DNA from: Pandoraea commovens
GTDB taxonomy: Bacteria; Pseudomonadota; Gammaproteobacteria; Burkholderiales; Burkholderiaceae
Assembly: GCF_902459615.1 (NCBI RefSeq)
Contig: NZ_CABPSA010000002.1
Location: 124,001 to 188,000, forward strand
Length of the DNA stretch: 64,000 nt
Direction: 5' to 3'
The notes under the pieces were generated by a model. The model worked only from the letters and a program-made list of their open reading frames with translations, searched no databases and was not told where the DNA came from. The translations under genes were made by a program, and so were the position numbers. This document shows positions 38,395-47,478 of the stretch, one piece after another (within the stretch, counting starts at the first letter, position 1; every line of letters starts with the position of its first letter).

Positions 38395-40503
38395 ATGTCG
38401 TCCTTTCCGCTCAATCCTGCCCAGAACGAAGCCACGCACTATTTCGACGGCCCATGCCTCGTGCTGGCTGGCGCGGGCAGCGGCAAGACGCGCGTCATCA
38501 CGCAGAAGATCGCATGGCTCATCGAAGCCAAGGGGTTCGAGCCCAAGCACATCGCCGCCGTGACCTTCACGAACAAGGCGGCCGCCGAAATGCGCGAGCG
38601 GGTGGCGAAGCAGCTCGAAGGCAAGACGCTCACCACGCCGGGCAAGGTCGGACGCAAGGTGCCCGTCAATCAGCTCACCATCTGCACGTTTCACTCGCTG
38701 GGCGTGCAGATCCTGCGGCGCGAAGCGGAAAACGTCGGCCTCAAACCGCAGTTCTCGATTCTCGACGCCGACGACTGCTTCGGCCTGATTCAGGAACAGC
38801 TCGGCACGACCGACAAGGCGATGATTCGCGGCGTGCAAACCGCCATCTCCCTGTGGAAGAACGGCCTCGTCACACCGGAAGTGGCGCTCGCCGCCGCCGA
38901 GACGGCCGACGAGCATCAGGCGGCTGTCGTCTATCGCAATTACATGGCGACGTTGCAGGCCTATCAGGCGGTCGACTTCGACGATCTGATCCGCCTGCCC
39001 GCCGAACTCTTCGAGCGCGACGAAGAAGTGCGCGAGCGCTGGCAGAACAAGCTGCGCTATCTGCTCATCGACGAGTATCAGGACACCAACACGTGTCAGT
39101 ACCTGCTGCTCAAGCTGCTCGCCGGTCCGCGCGCGGCGTTCACCGCCGTGGGCGACGACGATCAGGCAATCTACGGCTGGCGCGGCGCGACGCTGGAAAA
39201 CCTGAAGCAGCTGCAAGTCGACTTCCCGACGCTCAAGGTCATCAAGCTCGAACAGAATTACCGCTCGACGTCGCGTATCCTGACGGCGGCGAACAACGTC
39301 ATCGCGAAAAATCCGAAAATCTTCGAGAAGAAGCTCTGGAGTGAGCACGGTCTCGGCGATCCCATCACCGTCACCGCGATGAACGACGAGGAGCACGAAG
39401 CCGAGTCGGTCGTCTTCCGCCTATCCGCGCACAAGTTCGAGCGACGCGCGGAATTTCGCGACTACGCCATCCTTTATCGCGGCAACCATCAGGCGCGCAT
39501 CTTCGAGCAGGTGCTGCGCCGCGAGCGCATTCCGTATGTGCTCTCGGGTGGTCAGTCGTTTTTCGATAAAGCGGAAATCAAGGATCTCTGCGCATATCTG
39601 CGACTGCTCGCGAATCCCGACGACGATCCCGCGTTCATCCGCGCCGTGACGACACCGCGCCGGGGCGTGGGCAGCACCACGCTCGAAGTGCTGGGCAGCT
39701 TTGCGGGTCAGGCGAAGGTGTCGCTGTTCGAAGCAGTCTATATGGGCGCGGTCGAAGCGCGCCTGCAACCGCGTCAGCTCGATCCGCTGCGCGCGTTCTG
39801 CGATTTCATTCAGCGCATCGCAGCGCGGGCCGCCCGCGATCCGGCCAACGAGGTCATCGACGACCTCATGGAAGGCATTCACTACGAGGCGTATCTGTAC
39901 GACACGTTCGACGAGCGTCAGGCGCAATCGCGCTGGACCACCGTGCTCGAATTCCTCGAATGGATGAAGCGCAAGGGCACGCGCAGCGAGACGTCGGCGA
40001 CCGCCGAAGGTCTCGATTCGCTGGAAGATCAGGATGACGACGCCAAGAGCCTCATGGAACTCACGCAGACCATCGCGCTGATGTCGATGCTCGAAGGCCG
40101 CGATGGCGACGATCCGGACGCCGTGCGTCTGTCGACGCTGCACGCGTCGAAGGGGCTGGAGTATCCGCACGTGTTTCTCGTCGGCGTGGAAGAAGGCATC
40201 CTGCCGCACATTCGCGAAGACGAGGAAGTCACCGCCGAGAAGATCGAAGAGGAGCGCCGGTTGATGTACGTCGGCATCACGCGGGCGCAGCGCACGCTGC
40301 AACTGTCGTGGTGCAAGAAGCGCAAGCGCGCCCGTGAGACGTACACCTGCGAAGTCTCGCGTTTTGTGCCCGAAATGCAACTGGACGAAGCGCCGCCCCC
40401 ACCGCCCGAAGACGCACCCATGTCGCCCAAGGACCGGCTCGCCAGCCTCAAGGCGATGCTCGCTGGTGGCGCGAACAAGACGCCGTCTGCCTCGGGCGCT
40501 TAG
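38395..40503 (+). CDS. rep: ATP-dependent DNA helicase Rep (UvrD family)
   Basis: The 702-residue SF1A helicase matches Rep over its length: PAQNEATHYFDGPCLVLAGAGSGKTRVIT (Q motif and Walker A, in two runs), LLIDEYQDTN (Walker B), VGDDDQAIYGWRGA, LEQNYRSTSRIL, TLHASKGLEYPHVF and YVGITRAQ. Rep unwinds DNA 3' to 5' and helps forks pass bound proteins. UvrD itself lacks several of these residues, so Rep is preferred. The C-terminal ~40 residues are Pro-rich. It is divergent from the zinc-ribbon gene. Confidence 0.92.
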   Translation: MSSFPLNPAQNEATHYFDGPCLVLAGAGSGKTRVITQKIAWLIEAKGFEPKHIAAVTFTNKAAAEMRERVAKQLEGKTLTTPGKVGRKVPVNQLTICTFHSLGVQILRREAENVGLKPQFSILDADDCFGLIQEQLGTTDKAMIRGVQTAISLWKNGLVTPEVALAAAETADEHQAAVVYRNYMATLQAYQAVDFDDLIRLPAELFERDEEVRERWQNKLRYLLIDEYQDTNTCQYLLLKLLAGPRAAFTAVGDDDQAIYGWRGATLENLKQLQVDFPTLKVIKLEQNYRSTSRILTAANNVIAKNPKIFEKKLWSEHGLGDPITVTAMNDEEHEAESVVFRLSAHKFERRAEFRDYAILYRGNHQARIFEQVLRRERIPYVLSGGQSFFDKAEIKDLCAYLRLLANPDDDPAFIRAVTTPRRGVGSTTLEVLGSFAGQAKVSLFEAVYMGAVEARLQPRQLDPLRAFCDFIQRIAARAARDPANEVIDDLMEGIHYEAYLYDTFDERQAQSRWTTVLEFLEWMKRKGTRSETSATAEGLDSLEDQDDDAKSLMELTQTIALMSMLEGRDGDDPDAVRLSTLHASKGLEYPHVFLVGVEEGILPHIREDEEVTAEKIEEERRLMYVGITRAQRTLQLSWCKKRKRARETYTCEVSRFVPEMQLDEAPPPPPEDAPMSPKDRLASLKAMLAGGANKTPSASGA

Positions 40504-40536
40504 CGCTCAAGCGTCGCCCGTCCTCCACAAGCGAAT

Positions 40537-40556
40537 AGCCCCCGCGAGCGGGGGCT
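40537..40556 (+). terminator. hairpin after rep
   Basis: AGCCCCCGC and GCGGGGGCT form a perfect 9-base stem with a 2-base loop 34 bases after the rep stop. No T run follows, so it is a strong RNA hairpin that may terminate weakly or protect the 3' end. Confidence 0.5.
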
Positions 40557-40672
40557 GGACCAGGACACGGCCAGACTGCGGGCCGGATGGCGAATTACGG
40601 CGACATACGACGACGTCCTTACCGAGGCTGTCGGCGGCGGCAGGCACGCCGGGAACGCGATGCTTACCGCTA

Positions 40673-40786
40673 CTACTTGCCACTACCTGAAGACGTTTGG
40701 TCACATGCGGCAGCCGGGCTCGTTGCCACGACCACACCCGCCAGACCGGTCATACAAAGCAGGACTGCAACCATCACTTTTCGCAT
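40673..40786 (-). CDS. 37-residue exported peptide
   Basis: This tiny gene is preceded by a strong GAGGAGG ribosome site nine bases before its ATG. The product is almost all signal peptide: MRKVMVAVLLCMTGLAGVV then an AAA-C junction, leaving a mature part of ~10 residues (CDQTSSGSGK). It could be a small lipoprotein, since a Cys follows the hydrophobic stretch, though the residues before it (AAA) are not a classic lipobox. Function is unknown. It is short for a confident call, but the ribosome site supports translation. Confidence 0.5.
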   Translation of the reverse strand: MRKVMVAVLLCMTGLAGVVVATSPAAACDQTSSGSGK

Positions 40787-41058
40787 AGGCACGCCTCCTC
40801 TCGTCAGGTGAAGTTTCACTATAGGAGCGCATCCTTTCGAAGACAAAGACATCTTGACCATCGGCGCGGGCCGGGTGATAGTCGGTAAAAAACGGGCGAA
40901 ACGATACGCAAGTTGCGTCGATTTCGATCCAATGCCCACACCCTCCGCATCTTCGTCAGGCGCTTTGTCAGGCATGCCGTATGTTTGACGTGCGGTTTGA
41001 CGTGCGTCGCGGTCGCGCGTGTGCGGCGCCGATCCCCAGTTTTTGTGGAGCGTGGTGC

Positions 41059-41835
41059 GTGAGACTGCATATTCTGTCCGACCTGCATTTGTCCGTGGCG
41101 CCGTTGGCCATCCCCGACGTCGAGGCCGACGTCACCATCCTCGCCGGTGACATCAGCCGCCCGGCGCAAGCCATCGAATGGGCGACGCAATTGCCGCGCC
41201 CCGTCATCTACGTTCCCGGTAATCACGAGTTTTACGGCGCGACGCTCGCCGGCACGCTGGCCGAATTGCGACGGCTGACGACTGGCACCAACGTGCATCT
41301 GCTCGAACGCGGCGCGGTCGTCATCGGCGGTGTGCGTTTCGTCGGCACAACGTTGTGGACGGACTTCGCGCTTTACGACGCCGAGGGCAAACACGACGCG
41401 GCCGTCGAAGAGTCGCTGAAGTTCGTGCGCGACTTCACGCGCATTCGCGTTGGCGATCCCGCCGCGCCGTGGTCCGATCTGCCCTTCTTTTCGCCGGACG
41501 ACTGTGCAGCGCTGTGTCGCGAGAACGTGGCCTGGCTCGCGCGCACCTTCGCCGCGCCGCACGATGGCCCGACGGTGGCCGTCACGCATCACGCGCCGAC
41601 ACCACAGAGCATTCACCCGCGCTTTGCGGGCTCCCTCGTCAATCCGGCATTCATTTCGGATCTCACCTCGCTCATCGAGCAATCCGACGCCGCACTGTGG
41701 ATCCACGGCCATACGCACGATTCGTTCGACTATCGCGTCGGGCACACGCGGGTGTTGTGCAATCCGCGCGGTTACTGCTTCGAGGGACGTGTCGAAAATC
41801 CGGCCTTTGACCCGCAGATGATTATCCGCGTGTAA
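41059..41835 (+). CDS. metallophosphoesterase
   Basis: The 258-residue protein has the calcineurin-like phosphoesterase motifs in order: SDLHL (D-x-H), AGDIS (GD), PGNHEF (GNHE), THHAPT and GHTH. It uses two metal ions to hydrolyse phosphodiester or phosphomonoester bonds; the substrate cannot be inferred. The start is GTG at 41059 with GGAG upstream, where the first strand begins (RLHILSD); a longer frame from 40981 adds basic, unrelated residues. Confidence 0.85.
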   Translation: MRLHILSDLHLSVAPLAIPDVEADVTILAGDISRPAQAIEWATQLPRPVIYVPGNHEFYGATLAGTLAELRRLTTGTNVHLLERGAVVIGGVRFVGTTLWTDFALYDAEGKHDAAVEESLKFVRDFTRIRVGDPAAPWSDLPFFSPDDCAALCRENVAWLARTFAAPHDGPTVAVTHHAPTPQSIHPRFAGSLVNPAFISDLTSLIEQSDAALWIHGHTHDSFDYRVGHTRVLCNPRGYCFEGRVENPAFDPQMIIRV

Positions 41836-41875
41836 CGCGGCGGGTGAAACACCGGCTTCACGCGAACATAGAAGC

Positions 41876-41903
41876 AAAAATCCCCGCCGAAGCGGGGATT
41901 TTT
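41876..41903. terminator. bidirectional terminator
   Basis: AAAAATCCCCGC pairs perfectly with GCGGGGATTTTT over a 4-base loop, giving A and T runs on both sides. It separates the convergent metallophosphoesterase and cytochrome genes and should work on both strands. Confidence 0.92.
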
Positions 41904-41931
41904 CGTTGTGACGTGCGCAGCCGCGAAGCGC

Positions 41932-42831
41932 TTACTTCGCCGCGCTCACCATATAGTCGACGGCAGCCTTGACGTCGTCGTCCGACGCGTTGGCTGCCCC
42001 GCCCTTCGGCGGCATGGCGTTCAGGCCCTTGAGCGCGGCGTTGTGCAGCGTCTCGATGCCGGTCGCGATACGCGGTGCCCATGCGGCCTTGTCGCCGAAC
42101 TTCGGTGCGTTCATCACCCCGGCGGCATGGCACGCCATACACACGGTGTCATAGAGCTTCTTGCCTGCGTCGAGGTTGCTGCCTGCGCTGGCGGCGGCCG
42201 GGGCGGCCGTCTTGAGCGACGCCATCGCGGCGGCGGCCGCTGCGGCCGAACCTGCGTCGGCGCCCGAAGCGGCGGCCGGCGCCGCAGCCCCCGACGCTGC
42301 AGCGGCACCCGATGCAGGTGCCGCCGGCTCGGCAGGCTCCTGCAACTTGCCGCCCGACGCGTTCGCCATATAGACGATAGCGCGGCCGATTTCGTAATCC
42401 GTCACGTCGTCGGGGTTGGTACCCCCGCGCGCGGGCATGCCACCTTTACCGGCCAACGCGATCTTGAGCATGTCGTCGTAACCGGGCTTGATGCGCGGGG
42501 CCCAGTCTTCGGACGAACCGACTTTCGGCGCACCTGCCACACCGGATGCGTGGCAGGCCGCGCAAACGGCCTTATAGAGTTGTTCGCCGGTTTGATAGAC
42601 GCGCGGAGCGTTAGCGTCTTTGACCTCGACGTGCGCCACGGGCGCAATGCGCTCGGCAATGGCTTTTTCCGTCATGGCGGAACTACCGGCGCCGGTCAGG
42701 GCGTTGTTGCCCACGTAATTGACCAGCAAAACGATGATGACGATCGGGACGAGAAAACCGGCAATGACTGCGGCGATGAGCTGCTTGGGTGTTTTAATCA
42801 GGGACTCGTGCTCGTTATGTGCTTCACTCAT
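41932..42831 (-). CDS. dihaem cytochrome c5 family protein
   Basis: The 299-residue protein has an N-terminal membrane anchor (residues ~17-39) and two cytochrome c domains. The haem sites are C90-A-A-C-H94 and C231-M-A-C-H235, each followed by KPGYDDM/ATGIETL and a Met-containing G-MPARGG/AMPPKGG ligand region. An Ala-rich linker (~165-215) joins the domains. It would shuttle electrons in the periplasm. The start at 42831 follows GAGAG; a longer frame adds 14 residues with no support. Confidence 0.87.
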   Translation of the reverse strand: MSEAHNEHESLIKTPKQLIAAVIAGFLVPIVIIVLLVNYVGNNALTGAGSSAMTEKAIAERIAPVAHVEVKDANAPRVYQTGEQLYKAVCAACHASGVAGAPKVGSSEDWAPRIKPGYDDMLKIALAGKGGMPARGGTNPDDVTDYEIGRAIVYMANASGGKLQEPAEPAAPASGAAAASGAAAPAAASGADAGSAAAAAAAMASLKTAAPAAASAGSNLDAGKKLYDTVCMACHAAGVMNAPKFGDKAAWAPRIATGIETLHNAALKGLNAMPPKGGAANASDDDVKAAVDYMVSAAK

Positions 42832-43224
42832 GCGGGATCTCTCAATAGTTTTTGTGGAAACCGAGTGCATCACACTGGATAGTTCGCATCGGCCGCGGGC
42901 ACCATCCAGTCAAAATAACGAACCATTGTAGCAACAAACCCTCAGCCGATGACGTGCCAAGGCAGTGCGCAGACGCCGCAAAAGTCCCGTATTTTCCCTA
43001 ACTTACGCGAAAGCAAAAGCGGTGTTCCGCGTAGTTCGTGCGCAAAGTGTGGGCGTGTTGCATACACGTCAAATCCGCGCGGGATGGGCGTCCGACAGAG
43101 AATCGCCGCATTGTGAGGCGAGAGAATGCACGGGGCATGGACGTCACGCGGCAAAACCGCTATGCTTCTACCTCTTTGCCTGCCGGTACGCGCGTTCGCG
43201 CCTTCTCCCCCGGTGGTCAGCACA
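42832..43224. other. intergenic region before tRNA-Arg
   Basis: The 393 bases hold no supported protein gene. The right end has a weak promoter candidate (TATGCT at 43161-43166, about 58 bases before the tRNA). The left end is the leader of the cytochrome gene. Confidence 0.4.
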
Positions 43225-43300
43225 GCGCCCGTAGCTCAGGGGATAGAGTATCGGCCTCCGAAGCCGAGGGTCACTGGTTCGATTCCAGTCGGGCGCACCA
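43225..43300 (+). tRNA. tRNA-Arg (anticodon CCG)
   Basis: The 76 bases fold as a cloverleaf: acceptor GCGCCCG with CGGGCGC, D arm GCTC...GAGT, anticodon stem TCGGC/GCCGA around CTCCGAA (anticodon CCG at 43258-43260), T arm CTGG-TTCGATT-CCAG, and the CCA end encoded in DNA. It decodes the CGG arginine codon. Confidence 0.97.
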
Positions 43301-43358
43301 ATCTGCCGTTTGCCTCCCCCGTTGGACGCCCCCCGCTCTACCCGCCCTCCCTCTCGAC

Positions 43359-43892
43359 TCAAAACACCACCAGCCGGTCCACCAGTTGCGCCATCCGTGA
43401 ATTCGACGCCGACCACGATTCCACCGTCGACGACCGTCCGTCGAAATACACCGTATTGATCACTGAGCCGTCCTGACTCAGCGTCAGCGTCGCGTAGGCG
43501 AGGTACTCGCTCGGTGAGTTGCCCCACAAGGAATTACGCCATGCACGGCGCACGGTGTAGTTGAGCACGACGCAGCCCGTCGGCCAGGTGCCCGGACTGT
43601 AGATCGTGCTGATGATCCCGTAGGCCCGCAAACGCCCCTGAATCGCAGGCAGCAAATCGGAAATGCCGTCCGGGGCCAGTTCGATGCACATGTTGCGCGA
43701 AAGCAGCTCGGGGGCCGCCGGTTGCGTGGGCGGCGAGACGGATGGCAACTGGTCCGAGAGCACCACCCCCGTCGATACGACGCTCGCCGCGACCTGCGCC
43801 GCGAGGATCGGCGCGGGCGTGGTGAAAAGACAACCGTTAAGCGTCGCGCTGGCCGTCGCCGCCAGCGCCAGCACCCTCGCGAGGCGCTTCAT
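43359..43892 (-). CDS. lipoprotein coupled to an FlgH-like gene
   Basis: The 177-residue protein has a signal with lipobox ATLNGC, so it is probably outer-membrane or periplasmic. The remaining ~155 residues have a compact fold with strands (GCVVLNYTVRRAW, YLAYATLTLSQDGSVI) and no recognised domain. Its ATG overlaps the stop of the FlgH-like gene (ATGA), so the two are translationally coupled and probably act together. Confidence 0.7.
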   Translation of the reverse strand: MKRLARVLALAATASATLNGCLFTTPAPILAAQVAASVVSTGVVLSDQLPSVSPPTQPAAPELLSRNMCIELAPDGISDLLPAIQGRLRAYGIISTIYSPGTWPTGCVVLNYTVRRAWRNSLWGNSPSEYLAYATLTLSQDGSVINTVYFDGRSSTVESWSASNSRMAQLVDRLVVF

Positions 43893-44599
43893 CAGAACGG
43901 TGAAACGCCAAGGAGAATCGTCTGCAACCAGCCGCCGTTGCTGCCATCGGCGACCTGGCCGTCGTCCACGCGCGCCACCTTGGCCTGCCCGACCTTGCTC
44001 GACGCCACCACATTGGCGGGCGAGATATCGAACTTGTTGACCACGCCGGTGAAGCGGAACGTTTCCATATTGCGTCCCTGCATGACCTGCTTTTCTCCGC
44101 CGACCACGTAAGCGCCATTGGGCAGCACCTCCACGATCGCCACCGCGATCGTGCCGGTCATCGCGGAACTCGACGTATTCGTGCCGTTGCCCTTGAAGCT
44201 GCTCGCCTGCTGGCCGATGTTGAACCAGCGCTCCAGCACCGAATCGGCGCCGTCCGCCTTGGCGCTCTTGGCCGTCATGCTGGCGTTGCGCGACGTGTCG
44301 CTCTGCGATTTGCTGTTGCCCGTAGAGTTCTCCGAGACGGCAATCGTCAGCAGGTCGCCAATGCGGTGCGCCACCGGCGTTTCGAACCAGTTCGTCGCGG
44401 TGGTGGACTGGTAGATGGAACCGCCGGTCTGGACGTTCGCGACGCGCGGCATCGGCATGACCGCCATCGGCGTTGCCGTGACCTGCGGCCCCACACAACC
44501 GCTGAGCGCGACACTTGCGCTCGCGATCATCGCCAGCCAGGCCAGCGTACGGGTCAGAACGCGCGTTGCCGCGCTCGGTAGCATCGACAGTTTCGACAT
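43892..44599 (-). CDS. FlgH-like L-ring lipoprotein
   Basis: The 235-residue protein has a lipobox (VALSGC) and the FlgH pattern: SIYQ...HRIGDLLTIAVSEN, then SQSDTSRNASMTAKSAK, and GTIAVAIVEVLPNGAYVVGGEKQV...FTGVVNKFDISPANVVASSKVGQAKVA (quoted in short runs). FlgH makes the outer-membrane L ring of the flagellum. It is not among other basal-body genes here; only a coupled lipoprotein gene follows, so it may be a second copy with another use. The family start is the ATG at 44599; a longer frame to 44824 is improbable. Confidence 0.75.
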   Translation of the reverse strand: MSKLSMLPSAATRVLTRTLAWLAMIASASVALSGCVGPQVTATPMAVMPMPRVANVQTGGSIYQSTTATNWFETPVAHRIGDLLTIAVSENSTGNSKSQSDTSRNASMTAKSAKADGADSVLERWFNIGQQASSFKGNGTNTSSSAMTGTIAVAIVEVLPNGAYVVGGEKQVMQGRNMETFRFTGVVNKFDISPANVVASSKVGQAKVARVDDGQVADGSNGGWLQTILLGVSPF

Positions 44600-44926
44600 G
44601 GTGAGGCGCCCCCGCGCCGGTCCCGGATGCCGTATCCGGATGTCTTTCGAAAGTGGTGAACGGTTGGGCAGCGGCACGGCCCCCGCCAGACGAAGGCAGC
44701 ACGGCGGCCAGCTTCGTGATGGATAGTAAGAACCGCGCGTGCAGCCACTGCGCACAAATAGAGGAAAATTTGTGGAGGCACGACGCGCGGCGTCCCGAAG
44801 CTGAGAGAATGGCGCGCCGACCACGGGAGGGCCGCACTCGCTTGCCCGGTCGTCACGCGGTCGACACGGTCGCCAATAAGGCAGCAGTCAGCTTCAGCCG
44901 CTAACTTCGTCAGAACACCCAAGCGC
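44600..44926. other. divergent region between flgH-like and kinase genes
   Basis: The 327 bases separate the leftward FlgH-like gene from the rightward kinase gene and should hold both promoters. I see no clear hexamer pair or operator. Confidence 0.35.
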
Positions 44927-46033
44927 ATGAACTCAGGCATCACCCGCAAGCTGTTCCTCGCGATCTTCGCGACGGGTCTGGTCACCATGGCGGCCACGAC
45001 GGCCGTCGTGCGTGCCGCTATGGGCGGGCACAGCTGGTTGCGCGGCGACAACCTGATGTATCTGGCGATCCTCGGCGTCGCCCTGCTCGGCGCTGTCGCG
45101 CTGCGGCTCGCCCAACGTCTGCTCGTGCCCGTCACACCGCTGCTCGAAGCCACGCACCGCATGGCGATGGGCGACTACAGCGTGCGTGCGCCCACCGCCG
45201 GGGCGGATGAACTCGCGCGGCTCGCCGTCGATCTGAACCGTCTGGCCGACACGCTGGCCCAGAACGACCGCCTGCGCCGCAACCTGCTCGCCGACATCTC
45301 CCATGAACTGCGCACGCCGCTGTCGATCCTGCGCGGCGAAATCGAAGCGATGGAAGACGGGGTGCGCCCGCTCACGCAGGACGCGCTCGCCTCGCTGCGT
45401 GTCGAGATCTCCCTGCTCTCCAAGCTGATCGACGACCTGTACGAACTGTCGCTCTCCGATGTGGGCGCGCTGACCTACGAGTTCGCGCAGGTGGACATGA
45501 CCGAGCGCGTCGCGACATCGGTCGCCGCCTTCGGCGACTGGTTCGAAGCCAAGGGCATTGCGCTGAACGTCCACCTCCCGGACGACACGCTCACGGTCGA
45601 CGGCGACCTGCACCGTCTGACGCAACTCATCGGCAACCTGTTTGAGAATTCGTTGCGCTATACCGACGGCGGCGGCGCAGTGCGCGTCTATCTGTCGGCG
45701 ACCGAGACACAATTGCGTCTGGAGATCGAAGACTCCGCGCCCGGCGTGCCGGACGACGCCCTGCCCCGCCTGTTCGAGCGTCTGTTCCGGGTGGAAGCGT
45801 CGCGCAGTCGGCGCAGCGGCGGTGCGGGCCTCGGACTCGCGCTTTGCAAACATATTGTCGAAGCGCACGGCGGTCAGATCGCCGCGCGACACTCGCCGCT
45901 GGGCGGTCTGGCGCTGGCGATCACCCTGCCGCGTCAGAACCCGGCCGCCACCGGCGCTTCGACATCGACGGCCTGCGCGTTGAGCGCGGCCGCCAGCTGT
46001 TTTGGCACCCAAGCCCTGACGACCCTGAGTTGA
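44927..46033 (+). CDS. sensor histidine kinase, BaeS-like
   Basis: The 368-residue kinase has two membrane helices (about 8-31 and 43-63) separated by only ~10 residues, so it has almost no periplasmic sensor domain, unlike E. coli BaeS (467). A HAMP linker follows, then the phosphorylated His126 in DISHELRTPLS, the N box LFENSLRYTD, and G boxes near DSAPGVPDDALP and GGAGLGLALCK. The signal is likely sensed within the membrane or by a partner. It is followed by its response regulator 11 bases later. Confidence 0.82.
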   Translation: MNSGITRKLFLAIFATGLVTMAATTAVVRAAMGGHSWLRGDNLMYLAILGVALLGAVALRLAQRLLVPVTPLLEATHRMAMGDYSVRAPTAGADELARLAVDLNRLADTLAQNDRLRRNLLADISHELRTPLSILRGEIEAMEDGVRPLTQDALASLRVEISLLSKLIDDLYELSLSDVGALTYEFAQVDMTERVATSVAAFGDWFEAKGIALNVHLPDDTLTVDGDLHRLTQLIGNLFENSLRYTDGGGAVRVYLSATETQLRLEIEDSAPGVPDDALPRLFERLFRVEASRSRRSGGAGLGLALCKHIVEAHGGQIAARHSPLGGLALAITLPRQNPAATGASTSTACALSAAASCFGTQALTTLS

Positions 46034-46044
46034 GCCTGCCCTTT

Positions 46045-46959
46045 ATGCACACGCACTCGTCGACATCCCTGCAAAGCGCATCAAACCTTTCCTCCCTCAC
46101 GCCCACGCCGCCAGCGCATTCGGCAGTCGTCTCGACGCCCGTCGGCATGGCGCTCTCGGACGCCGCGCCGATTCTGATCGTCGAAGACGAACCGAAACTC
46201 GCCGCGCTGCTCGCCGAGTATCTGCGCGTGGCGGGCATGCCGTGTCGCATCCTGACGGACGGACGCGACGTGCTGCCAGCTGTACGCGTGACGCAGCCGC
46301 GTCTGGTGCTTCTCGATCTGATGCTGCCGGGCATGGATGGCCTCGAAGTCTGCCGCGCCGTGCGCGAGATTTCCGAAGTGCCTATCGTGATGCTGACCGC
46401 ACGCGCGGCGGAAACCGATCGCCTGCTCGGACTCGAACTCGGTGCCGACGACTACATCTGCAAGCCGTTCAGTCCGCGTGAAGTGGTCGCGCGCGTCAAG
46501 GCGATCCTGAGACGCGTGCGTGGCGGCGCGATGGCCAGCACCGGCACCGCAATGCCCACGCCCGCCGCCCCGCCGATGCCCGCGCTCGTGATTGACGCGG
46601 TGCGTCATCACGCGAAGCTCGACGGGCACGAACTGCCGCTCACGCCGGTCGAGCTGCGACTGCTCGCCACACTCGCGAGCCATCCCGACAAGACGTTCCC
46701 GCGCGCGCATCTGCTCGACCGGATGTACGACGATCACCGCGTGGTCGCCGACCGCACGGTGGACAGCCATATCAAGAATCTGCGTCGCAAGTTGCAGGCG
46801 ATCCGGCCGGACGAAGAGATCGTGCGCTCGATCTACGGCGTGGGTTATCGGCTGGAGTTGCGCACGGACGTGCCCGCAGTGCCAAGCACTCCGTCGGTGC
46901 CGACAGTGCGACCGGGCGTCGCGGCTATCGACAACCCGGCCGGGGCGGTGCCAGAATAG
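46045..46959 (+). CDS. OmpR-family response regulator, BaeR-like
   Basis: The receiver domain has D91 (LLDLMLPGMDG) as phosphoacceptor, with VEDEP and the KPF Lys; the winged-helix domain (~190-285) contains RTVDSHIKNLRRKL and YGVGYRL. The 304-residue form has a ~35-residue Ser/Thr-rich leader; an ATG at 46147 would remove it. The regulator probably partners the upstream BaeS-like kinase. Confidence 0.82.
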   Translation: MHTHSSTSLQSASNLSSLTPTPPAHSAVVSTPVGMALSDAAPILIVEDEPKLAALLAEYLRVAGMPCRILTDGRDVLPAVRVTQPRLVLLDLMLPGMDGLEVCRAVREISEVPIVMLTARAAETDRLLGLELGADDYICKPFSPREVVARVKAILRRVRGGAMASTGTAMPTPAAPPMPALVIDAVRHHAKLDGHELPLTPVELRLLATLASHPDKTFPRAHLLDRMYDDHRVVADRTVDSHIKNLRRKLQAIRPDEEIVRSIYGVGYRLELRTDVPAVPSTPSVPTVRPGVAAIDNPAGAVPE

Positions 46960-47001
46960 GCGCACCCGCTGCCCAAGCGGGATTCATTGAGGAGAATGTC
47001 G

Positions 47002-47478
47002 ATGCCACGCCGCACCGCCACGCTGTCCCCGATGTTCCTGAGCGCCGCTTCCCCTGCCACACACCGTGCGTCGACAATCGTTGGCACTGCCGAGTTTGAC
47101 GGCGCACCGTCGTCCGCCCAATCGTTCCACCGCCTGCTGAAGATCACTGCCGCATCCCTGTTGCTCGGCGCGAGCGGCTTTGCCTTTGCGCAAACGCCGG
47201 TATGCTTCGATAGCGTCGGCCGCGCGCTACCGCCGGAGCAGTGCTCGCAAGCCGCCCGCAATCAGGCCGCGGCACAGGAGGCATCTTCCGCCGCTGCCGC
47301 GCCGACCAAACGCGACTACTGCAAGTCGCTCGCCGACAAGATCGCCAATACACCGGACAAGCCGGTGTACACCCGCGATCAACGCGTCGATTCGCCCGCA
47401 GGCAATCGCGTCGACATTCCTACACGCACAAACCCGCGCAAAGCGCTCAAAGAGCAATACATGCGCGAGTGTACGTAG
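47002..47478 (+). CDS. hypothetical exported protein
   Basis: The 158-residue protein has a hydrophobic segment at ~46-65 (LLKITAASLLLGASGFAFAQ) that looks like a signal peptide but lies far from the start, giving a long N-terminal extension. The mature part has four Cys and a Gln/Ala-rich middle. No family is recognised. The ATG at 47002 is chosen because AGGAG lies seven bases upstream; an ATG at 46996 is also possible. Confidence 0.55.
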   Translation: MPRRTATLSPMFLSAASPATHRASTIVGTAEFDGAPSSAQSFHRLLKITAASLLLGASGFAFAQTPVCFDSVGRALPPEQCSQAARNQAAAQEASSAAAAPTKRDYCKSLADKIANTPDKPVYTRDQRVDSPAGNRVDIPTRTNPRKALKEQYMRECT

